Shown here piece by piece: positions 36,524-48,237 of a stretch of DNA of 64,000 nucleotides (position 1 is its first letter; the number at the start of each line of letters is the position of its first letter). A program made the position numbers and the translations under genes. The notes beneath the pieces are model-generated. The model was given only the letters and a program-made list of their open reading frames with translations, was not told where the DNA came from and did not search any database. This DNA is from Paramacrobiotus metropolitanus. Lineage: Eukaryota; Tardigrada; Eutardigrada; Parachela; Macrobiotidae. The DNA is taken from positions 1,046,797 through 1,110,796 of the forward strand of contig NW_026570263.1 of the NCBI RefSeq assembly GCF_019649055.1. The letters run 5' to 3'.

Positions 36524-36779
36524 GTAAGTACCGCCACGGCGAGGGCGGGACGCACTTCTACCCTCCCATGTGGCATCCCAGGCCAGTATACAGTGGCCAG
36601 CCTTACCCATTTACGGGCGAAAACCTGCTTTTGCACTTGTACGAACATTTGCGTGGATTTGTATTTCATTAAGATTTATTCTGTCGAACGTTGCAGGTTG
36701 GTGTACATAGGTAAGGGAATGTCATGTACAGTGCCAGGTACAGTAAATTGCCAGCTCGCAGCTCTTAACGGAAATTATA

Positions 36780-36900
36780 GATATATATAGACATTTATAG
36801 ATATACATAGATATAGATATATACAACATATGTAACCGGCGTATATAGATATACAACATATATACCCGTATATAGATGTAGATATATAACATATGCACCA
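36780..36900. repeat. ATATAGATATAC simple-sequence repeat
   Basis: Degenerate ATATAGATA/ATATACA repeats just upstream of the channel exon. Confidence 0.7.
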
Positions 36901-36901
36901 G

Positions 36902-37285
36902 ATAAGCAACGCGAGAACGGCTCCGTCGAGTACACCGGCACCACCGACCTCAACCAGTTCACGCTGGCCAACAATTACACCGACAACAAGCCCGACAAGT
37001 ATCCCGACGGTCAGTGCTGTAACCAGCCGCCCCCGGGCACCAGTAGGCAGAGAAATCAGTGTGGCCTCGGGCCCTCGACAGGTCTGCTTCCAGCGCAACT
37101 TCGGCTATCATCTCATACAGACCTACCTGCCCACCGTCCTCATCGTCACCATCTCCTGGGTCAGCTTCTTCCTGGAGGCCGGCGCCGTGCCCGTCCGCGT
37201 CTCCCTCGGCATCACCACCTTCCTCACCATGATCACGCGCAACAGCGGCGCCAAAGTCGGCCTGCAGCCCGGCTCCTACGTCAAG
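36902..37285 (+). pseudogene. Anion-type Cys-loop ligand-gated channel remnant (pre-M1 to M2)
   Basis: Segment 36902-37009 encodes the end of a ligand-binding domain (ENGSVEYTGTTDLNQFTL). Segment 37082-37285 encodes the pre-M1 region, M1 (YHLIQTYLPTVLIVTISWVS) and M2 (PVRVSLGITTFLTMITRNSG), ending at a GTAGCC donor. The PVRVSLG M2 start resembles the PARVALG of GABA, glycine and glutamate-gated chloride channels. The signature Cys-loop, most of the ligand domain, M3 and M4 are absent. The 72-bp gap 37010-37081 has GT-AG ends but does not keep frame across the junction. A transposon-end fragment begins 40 bp downstream. It is probably a degraded fragment, though missing exons outside my recognition cannot be excluded. 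Confidence 0.6.
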
Positions 37286-37841
37286 GTAGCCTTCTGCACG
37301 GGCAGTATAGAAGTATAAATATAGGCTAGGTAGTTACCTAATACTCATAATCATCCTCATACAGTATTTGTAATTAATAATTAAAGCAATTGTAACTGTT
37401 GTAATTACAGTAATTTACAAACACATATTTCGTAGAAAACGCGATAGATTTTAAGCAAATAAATCAGCATTCATAATATTGCAACCCTGTTGCTTCTCGT
37501 TATCGGCCATTACTCGTGTAATGTAGTGCAGTGGCTACGCGCCCTTGCGCGTAGCAACATTTACATATTTGTGACCTGTACTGGATGGGATATTCTGTAG
37601 GGTTCTTGGTTATTATATTAATTTAGTATCTGTTCGGCCAGTACACAGAAGCCCAATAAAACCGGTGCTTCAATACGTGACAACTCGCATCGGACAACAC
37701 TGGCTTTCTGTCTGCATTTCGTTACAATAACTGACTACAACGGTTGGCAATAAACACCAGCAAACGAGCAACCAGCAGCACAATACTGCACACAAATCTC
37801 CCCTTCATTAGATCAATAAATCCCATTATTAAATTAATCAG
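37286..37841. other. Intergenic region with transposon fragment
   Basis: Begins with the element end at 37325. A short hairpin (GCTACGCGC...GCGCGTAGC, near 37533-37555) follows. No ORF was seen. Confidence 0.45.
37325..37363. repeat. Solo end of the 9173-10175 element family
   Basis: GCTAGGTAGTTACCTAATAC followed by TCATAA and CCTCATAC matches the left end of the element at 9173 with few differences. No opposite end is found nearby. Confidence 0.65.
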
Positions 37842-40800
37842 TCATTTTCCCATTAATAAATCAGCAAAATGACTAGCTAGCTGAAGCGGGGATGACGTGG
37901 CTCTTCTGAGGGCCTTCTGGCGCTGCTTCTTCTGCTTGGCCTCCTTGCGCTTGTCCTGCCGCTCCTCCTGCAGTCCTGCTCCTCGTGCACGTGCCCCGTC
38001 CGCTTCGTCCATTAGCAGCACCTTGCGCTTCGCTGCAACCATTCGCCAATCAATTTATTAATCAATAATTAAATAAAAATTCGGTTGTATTTGTTGATAG
38101 AATAAAATGAAAACTCATCTTTGAAACGTTTCTAAATTATTTCTAAGAAAGCAGTGAAAAGTTGACCGAGAAATCACACAAAAATTACGTGCTGGTGCAA
38201 TATTTGCTTTTCAGTAAAAATTTTACATCTTTTAACCATACAATCAGAAAACTATTAAAAATTGGAAAACAATCACGGGGACATCGCAAGAAACTCCTTA
38301 AGAAAACTCATAAAAATTCAGTAGAAATGAATGGCATCAAAGAGAAACTAAGCAAATCGCCAAAACCGTTCGATATCGTATAAAGAATCGTTAACAATCA
38401 ATAAAAATGAAAAAAGTGCGGAAAATTCTTCCTTACTGACAGACAATGCGCTGGTTGTCGCGGAAGCGCATGCGGACGTTCTGGATGCGCTTGACCACCT
38501 GCTTGTTGTAGAGGATCGGGCCGATCTCCGTCCAGACGCTGAGCACGCTGCCGGTGAGCACGCTCATCAGTCGGCGCCGCTGGCCGACGTCGCAGCCGGC
38601 GCGGTTGGCGCGCGGCCACTGCCCGGTCCAGTAGGCGTGCACGCAGCGCTTGCCCATGCTGCTGAACATGGCCTCCCACACCGGCCGCGCCTCCTCCGCC
38701 GCCACCAGCCGCCCCTTGCGCTGCACCTCCTCCAGCGCGTCCCAGCGCAGCTGCATCCCGCTGTGCGGCCGGTAGATGCAGTAGGGCCGCTGCCCCGGGC
38801 GGTGTCACCGCCGCCCTTCACCACCGCCATCCACACCGTCTGCTTCCCGGACAGCACCTGCAACACCGCAAAATCCATGAGTAAATCAGAAATAATCCCT
38901 CCAAGGTCATATAGAACTGATTGAAAACCGCCGGCCTGAATCGGGACATACCTGTTTGGAAATGTAGAAGCCGCTGCTGGCGTCGTCGTACTCGTTGAGG
39001 ATCTCCTGGGCGTCCTCGAAGGACAGGCCGCGCTCCCCGGAGATGGAGTAGAGGAAGGCCGGCGGCGCGCTCCACGCCGTCTTCCCGACGAAGGTCAGCT
39101 TCTTCTCCGGCACCACTTCCGTGCTGCCGAAACCTGCCATCAACAGCCCGCGTTCATTTCTAACGTATTTATTCTCATAACTATGAATATTTGCCATGAA
39201 TTCCTTTAATAATTCGCAGCGAACGGTGATTGTGCCGAATAATGAATTACCCATTTCCAGGATGCCCATCTCGAAGCAGCCCTCTCGCTTCGCCGTGTCA
39301 ATCAGCCGGTCCATCGTGTAGGAGAAGCAGTCGAAGATGGCGTTCTGCATCTCCACTTTCATGCCCAGCAGCCGGTACAGGAATCTATCCATCGCCAAAT
39401 TATCTGCACAAATTAATTCGTTGCATTATCAGCGCCGTAATTTGCTCCGAGATTAGTTATCTATTAATGGATTTTCAGGTGTTCGCTTATTGATTTATCC
39501 ATTATTTGTTGGCGAATTCGCCGCACAAGAGGACTGTCCATTGTCAAACTAGCACTTGTGAAGAAAACCGTAGAAACTTATGCATTTTGCAACTAATTAT
39601 GATAAAAACCTACGAAATTTTGATCTATTTCGCATGTACTTGCAAAGGGTACCTGCGAATTGATGCGCATTTCATGAAATTATGAAGTAAACAATAGAAA
39701 TTTGTGCATTCTGCATCTAATTATGATGAATACCTACGAAATTGTGATCTATTTCGCATGTACTTGCAAAGGGTACCTGCGAATTGATGCGCATTTCATG
39801 AAATTATGAAGTAAACAATAGAAATTTGTGCATTCTGCATCTAATTATGATGAATACCTACGAAATTGTGATCTATTTCGCATGTACTTGCAAAGGGTAC
39901 CTGCGAATTGATGCGCATTTCATGAAATTATGAAGTAAACAATAGAAATTTGTGCATTCTGCATCTAATTATGATGAATACCTACGAAATTGTGATCTAT
40001 TTCGCATGTACTTGCAAAGGGTACCTGCGAATTGATGCGCATTTCATGAAATTATGAAGTAAACAATAGAAATTTGTGCATTCTGCATCTAATTATGATA
40101 AAAACCTACGAAATTTTGATCTATTTCGCATGTACTTGCAAAGGGTACCTGCGAATTGATGCGCATTTCATGAAATTATGAAGTAAACAATAGAAATTTG
40201 TGCATTCTGCATCTAATTATGATGAATACCTACGAAATTGTGATCTATTTCGCATGTACTTGCAAAGGGTACCTGCGAATTGATGCGCATTTCATGAAAT
40301 TATGAAGTAAACAATAGAAATTTGTGCATTCTGCATCTAATTATGATGAATACCTACGAAATTGTGATCTATTTCGCATGTACTTGCAAAGGGTACCTGC
40401 GAATTGATGCGCATTTCATGAAATTATGAAGTAAACAATAGAAATTTGTGCATTTTGCATCTAATTATGATAAAACCTACGAAATTTTGATCTATTTCGC
40501 ATGTACTTGCAAAGGGTACCTGCGAATTGATGCGCATTTCATGAAATTATGAAGTAAACAATAGAAATTTGTGCATTCTGCATCTAATTATGATGAATAC
40601 CTACGAAATTGTGATCTATTTCGCATGTACTTGCAAAGGGTACCTGCAGATTGATGCGCATTTCATGAAATTATGAAGTAAACAATAGAAATTTGTGCAT
40701 TCTGCATCTAATTATGATGAATACCTACGAAATTGTGATCTATTTCGCATGTACTTGCAAAGGGTACCTGCGAATTGATGCACATTTCATGAAATTATGA

Positions 40801-43800
40801 AGTAAACAATAGAAATTTGTGCATTCTGCATCTAATTATGATAAAAACCTACGAAATTTTGATCTATTTCGCATGTACTTGCAAAGGGTACCTGCGAATT
40901 GATGCGCATTTCATGAAATTATGAAGTAAACAATAGAAATTTGTGCATTCTGCATCTAATTATGATGAATACCTACGAAATTGTGATCTATTTTCGCATG
41001 TACTTGCAAAGGGTACCTGCGAATTGATGCGCATTTCATGAAATTATGAAGTAAACAATAGAAATTTGTGCATTCTGCATCTAATTATGATGAATACCTA
41101 CGAAATTGTGATCTATTTCGCATGTACTTGCAAAGGGTACCTGCGAGAATTGATGCGCATTTCATGAAATTATGAAGTAAACAATAGAAATTTGTGCATT
41201 CTGCATCTAATTATGATGAATACCTACGAAATTGTGATCTATTTCGCATGTACTTGCAAAGGGTACCTGCAGAATTGATGCGCATTTCATGAAATTATGA
41301 AGTAAACAATAGAAATTTGTGCATTCTGCATCTAATTATGATGAATACCTACGAAATTGTGATCTATTTCGCATGTACTTGCAAAGGGTACCTGCAGAAT
41401 TGATGCGCATTTCATGAAATTATGAAGTAAACAATAGAAATTTGTGCATTTTGCATCTAATTATGATGAATACCTGCGAAATTTTGATCTATTTCGCATG
41501 TACTTGCAAAGGGTACCTGCGAATTGATGCGCATTTCATGAAATTATGAAGTAAACAATAGAAATTTGTGCATTTTGCATCTAATTATGATGAATACCTG
41601 CGAAATTTTGATCTATTTCGCATGTACTTGCAAAGGGTACCTGCGAATTGATGCGCATTTCATGAAATTATGAAGTAAACAATAGAAATTTGTGCATTCT
41701 GCATCTAATTATGATCAATACCTACGAAATTTTGATCTATTTCGCATGTACTTGCAAAGGGTACCTGCGAATTAATGCGCATTTCATGAAATTATGAAGT
41801 AAACAATAGAAATTTGTGCATTTTGCATCTAATTATGATGAATACCTACGAAATTCTGATCTATTTCGCATGTACTTGCAAAGGGTACCTGCGAATTGAT
41901 GCGCATTTCATGAAATTATGAAGTAAACAATAGAAATTTGTGCATTCTGCATCTAATTATGATGAATACCTACGAAATTGTGATCTATTTCGCATGTACT
42001 TGCAAAGGGTACCTGCGAATTGATGCGCATTTCATGAAATTATGAAGTAAACAATAGAAATTTGTGCATTCTGCATCTAATTATGATGAATACCTACGAA
42101 ATTGTGATCTATTTCGCATGTACTTGCAAAGGGTACCTGCGAATTGATGCGCATTTCATGAAATTATGAAGTAAACAACAGAAATTTGTGCATTCTGCAT
42201 CTAATTATGATGAATACCTACGAAATTGTGATCTATTTCGCATGTACTTGCAAAGGGTACCTGCGAATTGATGCGCATTTCATGAAATTATGAAGTCAAC
42301 AATAGAAATTTGTGCATTCTGCATCTAATTATGATGAATACCTACGAAATTGTGATCTATTTCGCATGTACTTGCAAAGGGTACCTGCGAATTGATGCGC
42401 ATTTCATGTGATTACGAAGAAAACAATATAAATTTATGCATTTTGCTTCTAATTACGATGAATACCAACGAAATTTTCATCTATTTCGCATGTACTTTCA
42501 AAGGGTACTTGCGAATTTCGCACTTCACAATTTATCTCCGCGATTACATATTTTCATTATTGAACTCATCGCTGCATATTATACGAGTACTAACTATATG
42601 TATAACTACTGTATGTCCATTTGCTCTACGATAATGGCCAGTTACGGCTTAATCCAATAAGTAAATGCCGCAAAAGAGAAAGGACTGAGTTACAGTACTT
42701 AACTATTTCGTCGGCAATTAAAATATCCCGAAATCCGCAAAATATTCGAGTTAATACGAGTAAACTGAATTCGTAAACAAATCAAGATAAATTCGAATAA
42801 CATATTTCTCATTCAGCACCCGCTGAGGCGATAACGCACCTTTTTCCAGTCGGGGTCGGCGACCCTCCTCCTGCACCAGGAAGCCGGCATCCAGCAGCGC
42901 CTTGGGCGCCTCCTTGAAGAACTTGTTCCCCATGTTCTCCTTGTCCCACTCCGTCAGCCACTCCATCCCGGCCGTCTTGCGCAGCACCATCTCCACCGCC
43001 TGTCGCCCGTACTTGTTGTCGATATTGAACACCGACAGATCCCGTGAATCCGTCGCCCGCCGATATCCATGCGTCAACGCCCCCAGACTCTCCAGTCGCC
43101 GCGCCACCGCCGCCGCGAACCGCTTCTCGCCGGCCAGATCCGTGATTAAAAAGACATATTCCGGAGCGCTGACCTAATTTAAAGAGAAAAAATCGTGAAT
43201 AATTCAAAAGCAACTAAATAATCCATTTTATTTTAAACAACTGAAGTCAATGAATAAATAAAATAAAATTCGCTTAACTTCGTAAGTAAACCAACCTCAA
43301 TAAACCAGTACATTCAGTTGGATTCAAATAAAAAAAACGAAGGAAAATCAGCAAATTTCATCAAACTAAAATACAGATAACCGCTGACCAAAACGAGAAC
43401 AACTTAAATCTGTCAATGAACTTGATTCTGATCTGCTGAATTTTACTAGAAAAAATGATGATGAATTGTCAGACCTGGTTGCTGCGGTGCGTCCGTCCGA
43501 ACTGCTGCACGGCCTTGTCGGCGGACCAGGGCAACTCCAGCGTGATGTGCACGCGCCGGCGCTGGTTGAGCGCGCGCCGGTCGGCCTGCAGCGAGATGCC
43601 GGAGCTGGCCGCCTCGCTGATGATGGCGAGGAGTTTGTGGCCGTCCATGAAGCGCTGCTTCTCCGCCAGGTTCAGCATCTCCAGCGCCACGTCCGACTCG
43701 TTGCGCGCCTCGTACTGCACGCCGCCGCCCTCGGTGGCCACCACGCGCCCCTTCCGCCCCGTCATCTCCGCCACCACTTCCGGCCCGCCCAGCTGGTCGA

Positions 43801-46375
43801 TCAGGTCGTCCAGCGTGTTGGGCGGCAGCCGGTCCGACACGTCTGCGAATTTGTCCAGCACGTCCTGCTTCAGTTTCCACGCGCGATCCTGCAGTTCCCG
43901 CGACGACAGCCCGTCTACAAGCGCACCATGACATAAATAGTTATTCAATCCGGTAGTGAGATATTCAGTTATTCAATCAAAATATTTACCTGCTTCTTAA
44001 ATCACTTCTATCAGTTCTATGGCACATCAGTTTTTAATAAGTGATCAGTAATGCGATTTACTGTTTAATAATAAGAAAACAGCAGCAATATTATTATCCA
44101 TTATTCATGATCATATAACAATAATCATTAACTCGACAAAGCAAACAACGTTCAACCTGGCGGCGGCACAGCCTGTGCACCACCCTCATCGTCCACTTTC
44201 CCCTTGTCGGCGGTGCTGCCCTTCTTCCGCTGCTGCTTTTTCGCTTTTCTCTTCGTTTCCAGCAGCCTCACCCATGGGTCTACAATTAATTTTACTTTTG
44301 TACATGAATCTGCAGTTTCTTTAGCACATCTGCAAAATTTATAAAATTTAATAACTATTTTCGAAATTTTTCAAGTTTATTTATTCTTTTTTCATCAAAC
44401 TAAAATACAGATAACCGCTGACCAAAATTTGAACAAATTTGCGATTTTTACCATCTGTATACACTACAGAAATCATCGATTTTTCCCGTATTCCTGTTGG
44501 TTCACATACACCGAGGATATGTTATTCGTAAAACAAATAATCTGCATTTTTCACAGTTTTTTTAAGCAAATGGGCAGCTACACCGGATTGCCAACGTACT
44601 GCCTTCGTCGCTGTAGAGGGACTCCTCCGAGCCGGATCCCGAGCCCGAGGCCTCGCCGCTGGCCGGGTCGTCCTCCTCCGCCTCGTTGCCGCTCTCCTCG
44701 GCCGACGAGCTGCTCTCGCTGGGCACGAAATCCGACGCATCCGACTCCTCCTCCTCGTCGCTCGTGCCGGATTTACGCTTCTTCGCCTGCTTTTTGTACG
44801 CATTGACCGTCCGGGACTTCTTCCGCTTCTTCCCGTTCCCGTTGGCGCTGTCGGCTCCGGTCTTGCTACTGTTGGCAGCGACTATTTTGTGGTTGACGGA
44901 GGCCGCCGCCATGGCAGCCGCCCGCGATGCGCGCCCGCAAGAGGACGGCTGCGCTGCTGGCCCGGGCCGATCGTCGTCGCTCTCCTCATCCTTAGAGTCG
45001 TCGTCGTCGTCCTCAAACTCCGACATACCGGGCAGTTTGTATGACTCTACCACTGTGCGATTTCGCCGCTCTGTTAAAGAAAATACATTTACTTTACTCG
45101 AGCACGGTTGTGATGTTTCAAGTTTTTATATCATATACACAGCTAACTGATAACCCTGTGATATTTTCCGTTGGTACAAGAACTGCACCCACGAATGTTT
45201 CACAACTGCATGCAACTACAGTACATTTCATATCCATCAGATGTATTTGTGATCAGTGATACAATGTTAATACGGGGATAAGCGATCAATGTACAAAGAG
45301 AGGACATATTTAACTAGATGGACCTACTGGGACGGCGTTTGGCGTTGCCGGACAGCAGCGCATCGGGCTCCACATCCAGCGCGTCGTCCATGGCGTCCTC
45401 CAGCAGGTCGGCCATGCCCACCGTTTCCAGGGCCTTGCGCCGGTCGAAGGCCGGAAAGTGCTTCTCCACCAACGACCCGAACACCGCTCTGCAACAGGAT
45501 TCAGATCGATACGCCGAATGTTTCACAAACATAATGTTTCCATGCAGAAGCACGTACTTGGCCGTGGAGACGAACTCGGTGAGGTCACCGCGTTTCTCCT
45601 CCAGCACCTCCAGGGTGCGCGCCTCCCCCGTCGACTGCAGTCCGATCACCACGCACTACGCAAACAAGGGATTACGGTTAATTGATTCCAGTGAAAATAG
45701 TTAGGAAAAAGCCGTGTAAATGCTTTGTAGTTTGTGCATAGATAAAAACAGGAGAAACAGCAATGTTTTGCAACAACAGAATATCAGTAACAGGAAAGTA
45801 AAACGCCCACAACACCATGCAAAACCAATCATGGCTTGTTGCCAAACTGGGTGCAACCCAAAACTGTTTTGACCAAAACTGAGCCAAGCAATTCGCTCAC
45901 ACAGACAGCTGGAAAAATATTCGCAAAAAATGTAGGAAATTATATGGAAAAATATCTCGCACCTTTCCCTCTTTGACGGCGGCTTTGGCAGTGCGCACGG
46001 TGTGGCGGACTTTGGCGGATAAGCACAAATACTTGAAGAAGCGCTGATGCGCGCCCCAGAACTGGCCCCACATGTGCTTGAGCGTGCGCGGATCGGCGTC
46101 GAACAGCGCAGCCGCTGCTGCGAACTTCTCCCTGGCGAATGTCCACTACAAACAAAATTCTGGATAATGTTATAAATTCTAAATAAAATAAATTTCATTT
46201 AGTTACGCTGACCAGCTCGACGCAGGCGTCATACAGCGCCCGGTAGTTGTCCTCCATGGGCACCTGCTTGATGTCGAAGGACACGCCGCTGAAGCTCAGT
46301 GTGTGCAGCGGCGTGGGCGCGATGGAGATGGTGGCGATGGACATGAAGCTGCGCGGGATGTACATTGCGCGCCAA
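37842..46375 (-). CDS. SBNO1: Strawberry notch (SBNO), 3' half
   Basis: Twelve exons on the minus strand: 46375-46213, 46145-45963, 45655-45558, 45488-45328, 45070-44600, 44279-44157, 43914-43475, 43173-42840, 39403-39251, 39133-38952, 38857-38441 and 38032-37842. Landmarks are [49 protein letters not shown], the acidic Ser/Asp/Glu linker of exon 5, [20 protein letters not shown], the helicase-C motif [28 protein letters not shown] and [19 protein letters not shown] is a nuclear SF2-helicase-like regulator linked to Notch and EGFR signalling. The N-terminal helicase half is missing because a retrotransposon sits just upstream. Exon 38857-38441 needs one extra base near 38800 to keep frame. 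Exon 1 has about 16 extra residues relative to the family. The last exon is a basic tail ending FADLLMGK. Confidence 0.93.
39556..42515. repeat. 124-bp tandem satellite, about 24 copies, in an SBNO intron
   Basis: TGCAAAGGGTACCTGCGAAT recurs every 124 bp (for example 39641, 39765, 39889) through the intron between exons 42840 and 39403. Copies are nearly identical, with diagnostic variants: ATAAAAACC in place of ATGAATACC at copies near 39600, 40096, 40470 and 40841, and an added base at CTGCAGAATTG near 41145-41395. Copies at both edges are diverged, as expected for unequal exchange. There is no spacer pattern and no ORF. Confidence 0.97.
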
Positions 46376-46500
46376 CTCAAGTGAAATTCAATTCAGTAAA
46401 ATCAAATCAACATCAATACATATCACGTAAAGTTCTCTAGAAATCATATCAAATGCAATAAAAATCAAATTAAATTCGATAAAACCAAACCGGATGCCAG

Positions 46501-46936
46501 TGTCAGAGGAGTACGACTGCGCCTGGTGCGTACGGTCCACACAGGACGTACTTGCACCATTGCTTGCCGATACCACCTCTCTCGCTGTACGTACGTGTGC
46601 TGCTGCACTGCACTCATCCGCTGAAGCGGATATACGCAGCGCATACACTGAGCCACACTTGCTCTCTCGTTCCTCTCTCGCGGTATGACTCAGCGTTGAT
46701 ACGCTCGCGTTGGATTGAGTCCAGTCTGCGCATCATCACACAGCTGATGGCACACAGCACGTGTTTGCCGCCAGTTGCTTCTTTCACGCCTTGACGGACG
46801 CTCAAGAGCTTTTCTAGCACACACTTGCTTGGCCATCACGGCTATGTTCTTGCTTTCCTGCTATTACGCAGCATTGTTCCCCCTTTATTTGTACAATAAA
46901 GCATCACTCGTGATCTCCTCGTGCTTGTCTGTTACA
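46501..46936 (+). repeat. 5' LTR, 436 bp
   Basis: Starts TGTCAGAGGAG and ends CTGTTACA, immediately followed by the primer site. An AATAAA polyadenylation signal lies at 46895-46900. The boundary is inferred from TGT...ACA ends because the partner LTR is not in the window. Confidence 0.7.
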
Positions 46937-46945
46937 TGGTAGCAG
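46937..46945 (+). promoter_or_regulatory. Primer binding site, initiator-tRNA-Met type
   Basis: TGGTAGCAG directly follows the LTR CA end and is complementary to the 3' end (...CTGCTACCA) of eukaryotic initiator tRNA-Met. The match weakens after nine bases. Confidence 0.65.
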
Positions 46946-48237
46946 CATCTTTTCTGGTTTTCCTTCCTACGGAACCTTTGAGGAGACGGTGAAGGCTTCA
47001 ATTACGGAGAACTCGTGAGGAACCTTTTCAGTCACTGTCAGACAGATTGCTGAAGCAATCTCTGCATTGACTGTCGATCGGACTGATCGCATCGTCTTAC
47101 AGCTGAGGAAAACGAGGATCACTGAAGTGATTCTCACCCAGCTGGTGAGCACAGTTTCTCTGTCTCTTCCACATTGAAGAGCACATTCCCAACAGCACGG
47201 AATTCTCCCAACTGACGGATCAGACTCGAACGAGAGTCTGCAGCGCGAACGGATTACTCCAATAATACGGGGACCATCGGTTTGAACACCGACCCGCAAC
47301 TTTAACGGCGGATTTTTACTCGGAAACGACGGATTTCCGACCTCGGACGGAGGAAATCGAGCGGAACCGACACCGACACCGACACCGGTAAAGTAACGGT
47401 TCTAGGTCGATCTTAGCCGCAACTAGGTCGGCTTTTCACTTTCTAACGGTAGAAAACGAATTCTATCCGTAAAATTTAACTTTTTAACGGTTAAAAAGTA
47501 ATTTCCGACGGAGAAACCGACTCGGAATTTTGCTTTTGGTCGAGAACCGACCTGCTAGGTCAACGAACCTGTCTAGACAGTTAGACAAAGGCTAACCGGC
47601 AACAGGTCGGAAACTCTCTTGTTTTTGATTTCTAACGGTGTTTCGACCACCAGAAAATTTTCTTAATTAATAAAACTAATTTCTAACGGTTAAAAACTCA
47701 AAAATCCGACTAGATAAACTTTCTAGCCGAGCAAAAATAATTTGTTTTTCTCGCGGGAAATAGCGCGAAAATTCTCGAACTTCCTTGTGACGTCATAACG
47801 ACCGCTTATCAGTACTTAAGAGGCAGCCAATCAGAGTGCAGGGGAAAGTTCCCATAGCCTAACATAGGCGTGATTCATCGTTTTTTTGTAAATTTTGCAC
47901 GCGGCTCGCATTCTGTGACGTAGGCAGAAGTGCAAGACCACTTAACCTGTTACGTCACACTGGTCAGCACAGTAGTATAGGACGTACTACACCGTACTAC
48001 TATAACGTACTGTACCGTACCATAGTACTGCATATTAACCCTGTGTACTGAGTCACCAACAGACACAACAACAACAACAACAACATCTCACCGGACGTTC
48101 CTGACCCTCGGAAGTTCCTGAACCAAAAGACGTTCCCGATTTCATCGAACATCCTCACACAGAGGATTGTTCGATTTTCTCTTCTTTAACTAATAAAACC
48201 TTTGAGGCTCCACCAGAGCCGACCCGATTCGACAACA
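46946..48237 (+). other. Retrotransposon leader, about 1.3 kb
   Basis: Non-coding in all frames. It has runs built from CGG, CCGAC and TAACGG words and a GTACTAC/CCGTAC-rich stretch near 47980-48030. It probably holds packaging and translation signals. Confidence 0.5.

Noticed and set aside
36524-36672. Open frame encoding KYRHGEGGTHFYPPMW after the signal-peptide exon
   Set aside because: It begins at a strong GTAAGT donor and is in another frame. No acceptor supports it as an exon.
39556-42515. CRISPR-like array
   Set aside because: Units are contiguous 124-bp satellite copies with no unique spacers, in an animal intron.
46967-47299. 110-codon minus-strand frame in the retrotransposon leader
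   Set aside because: No motif and antisense to the element. Likely chance.
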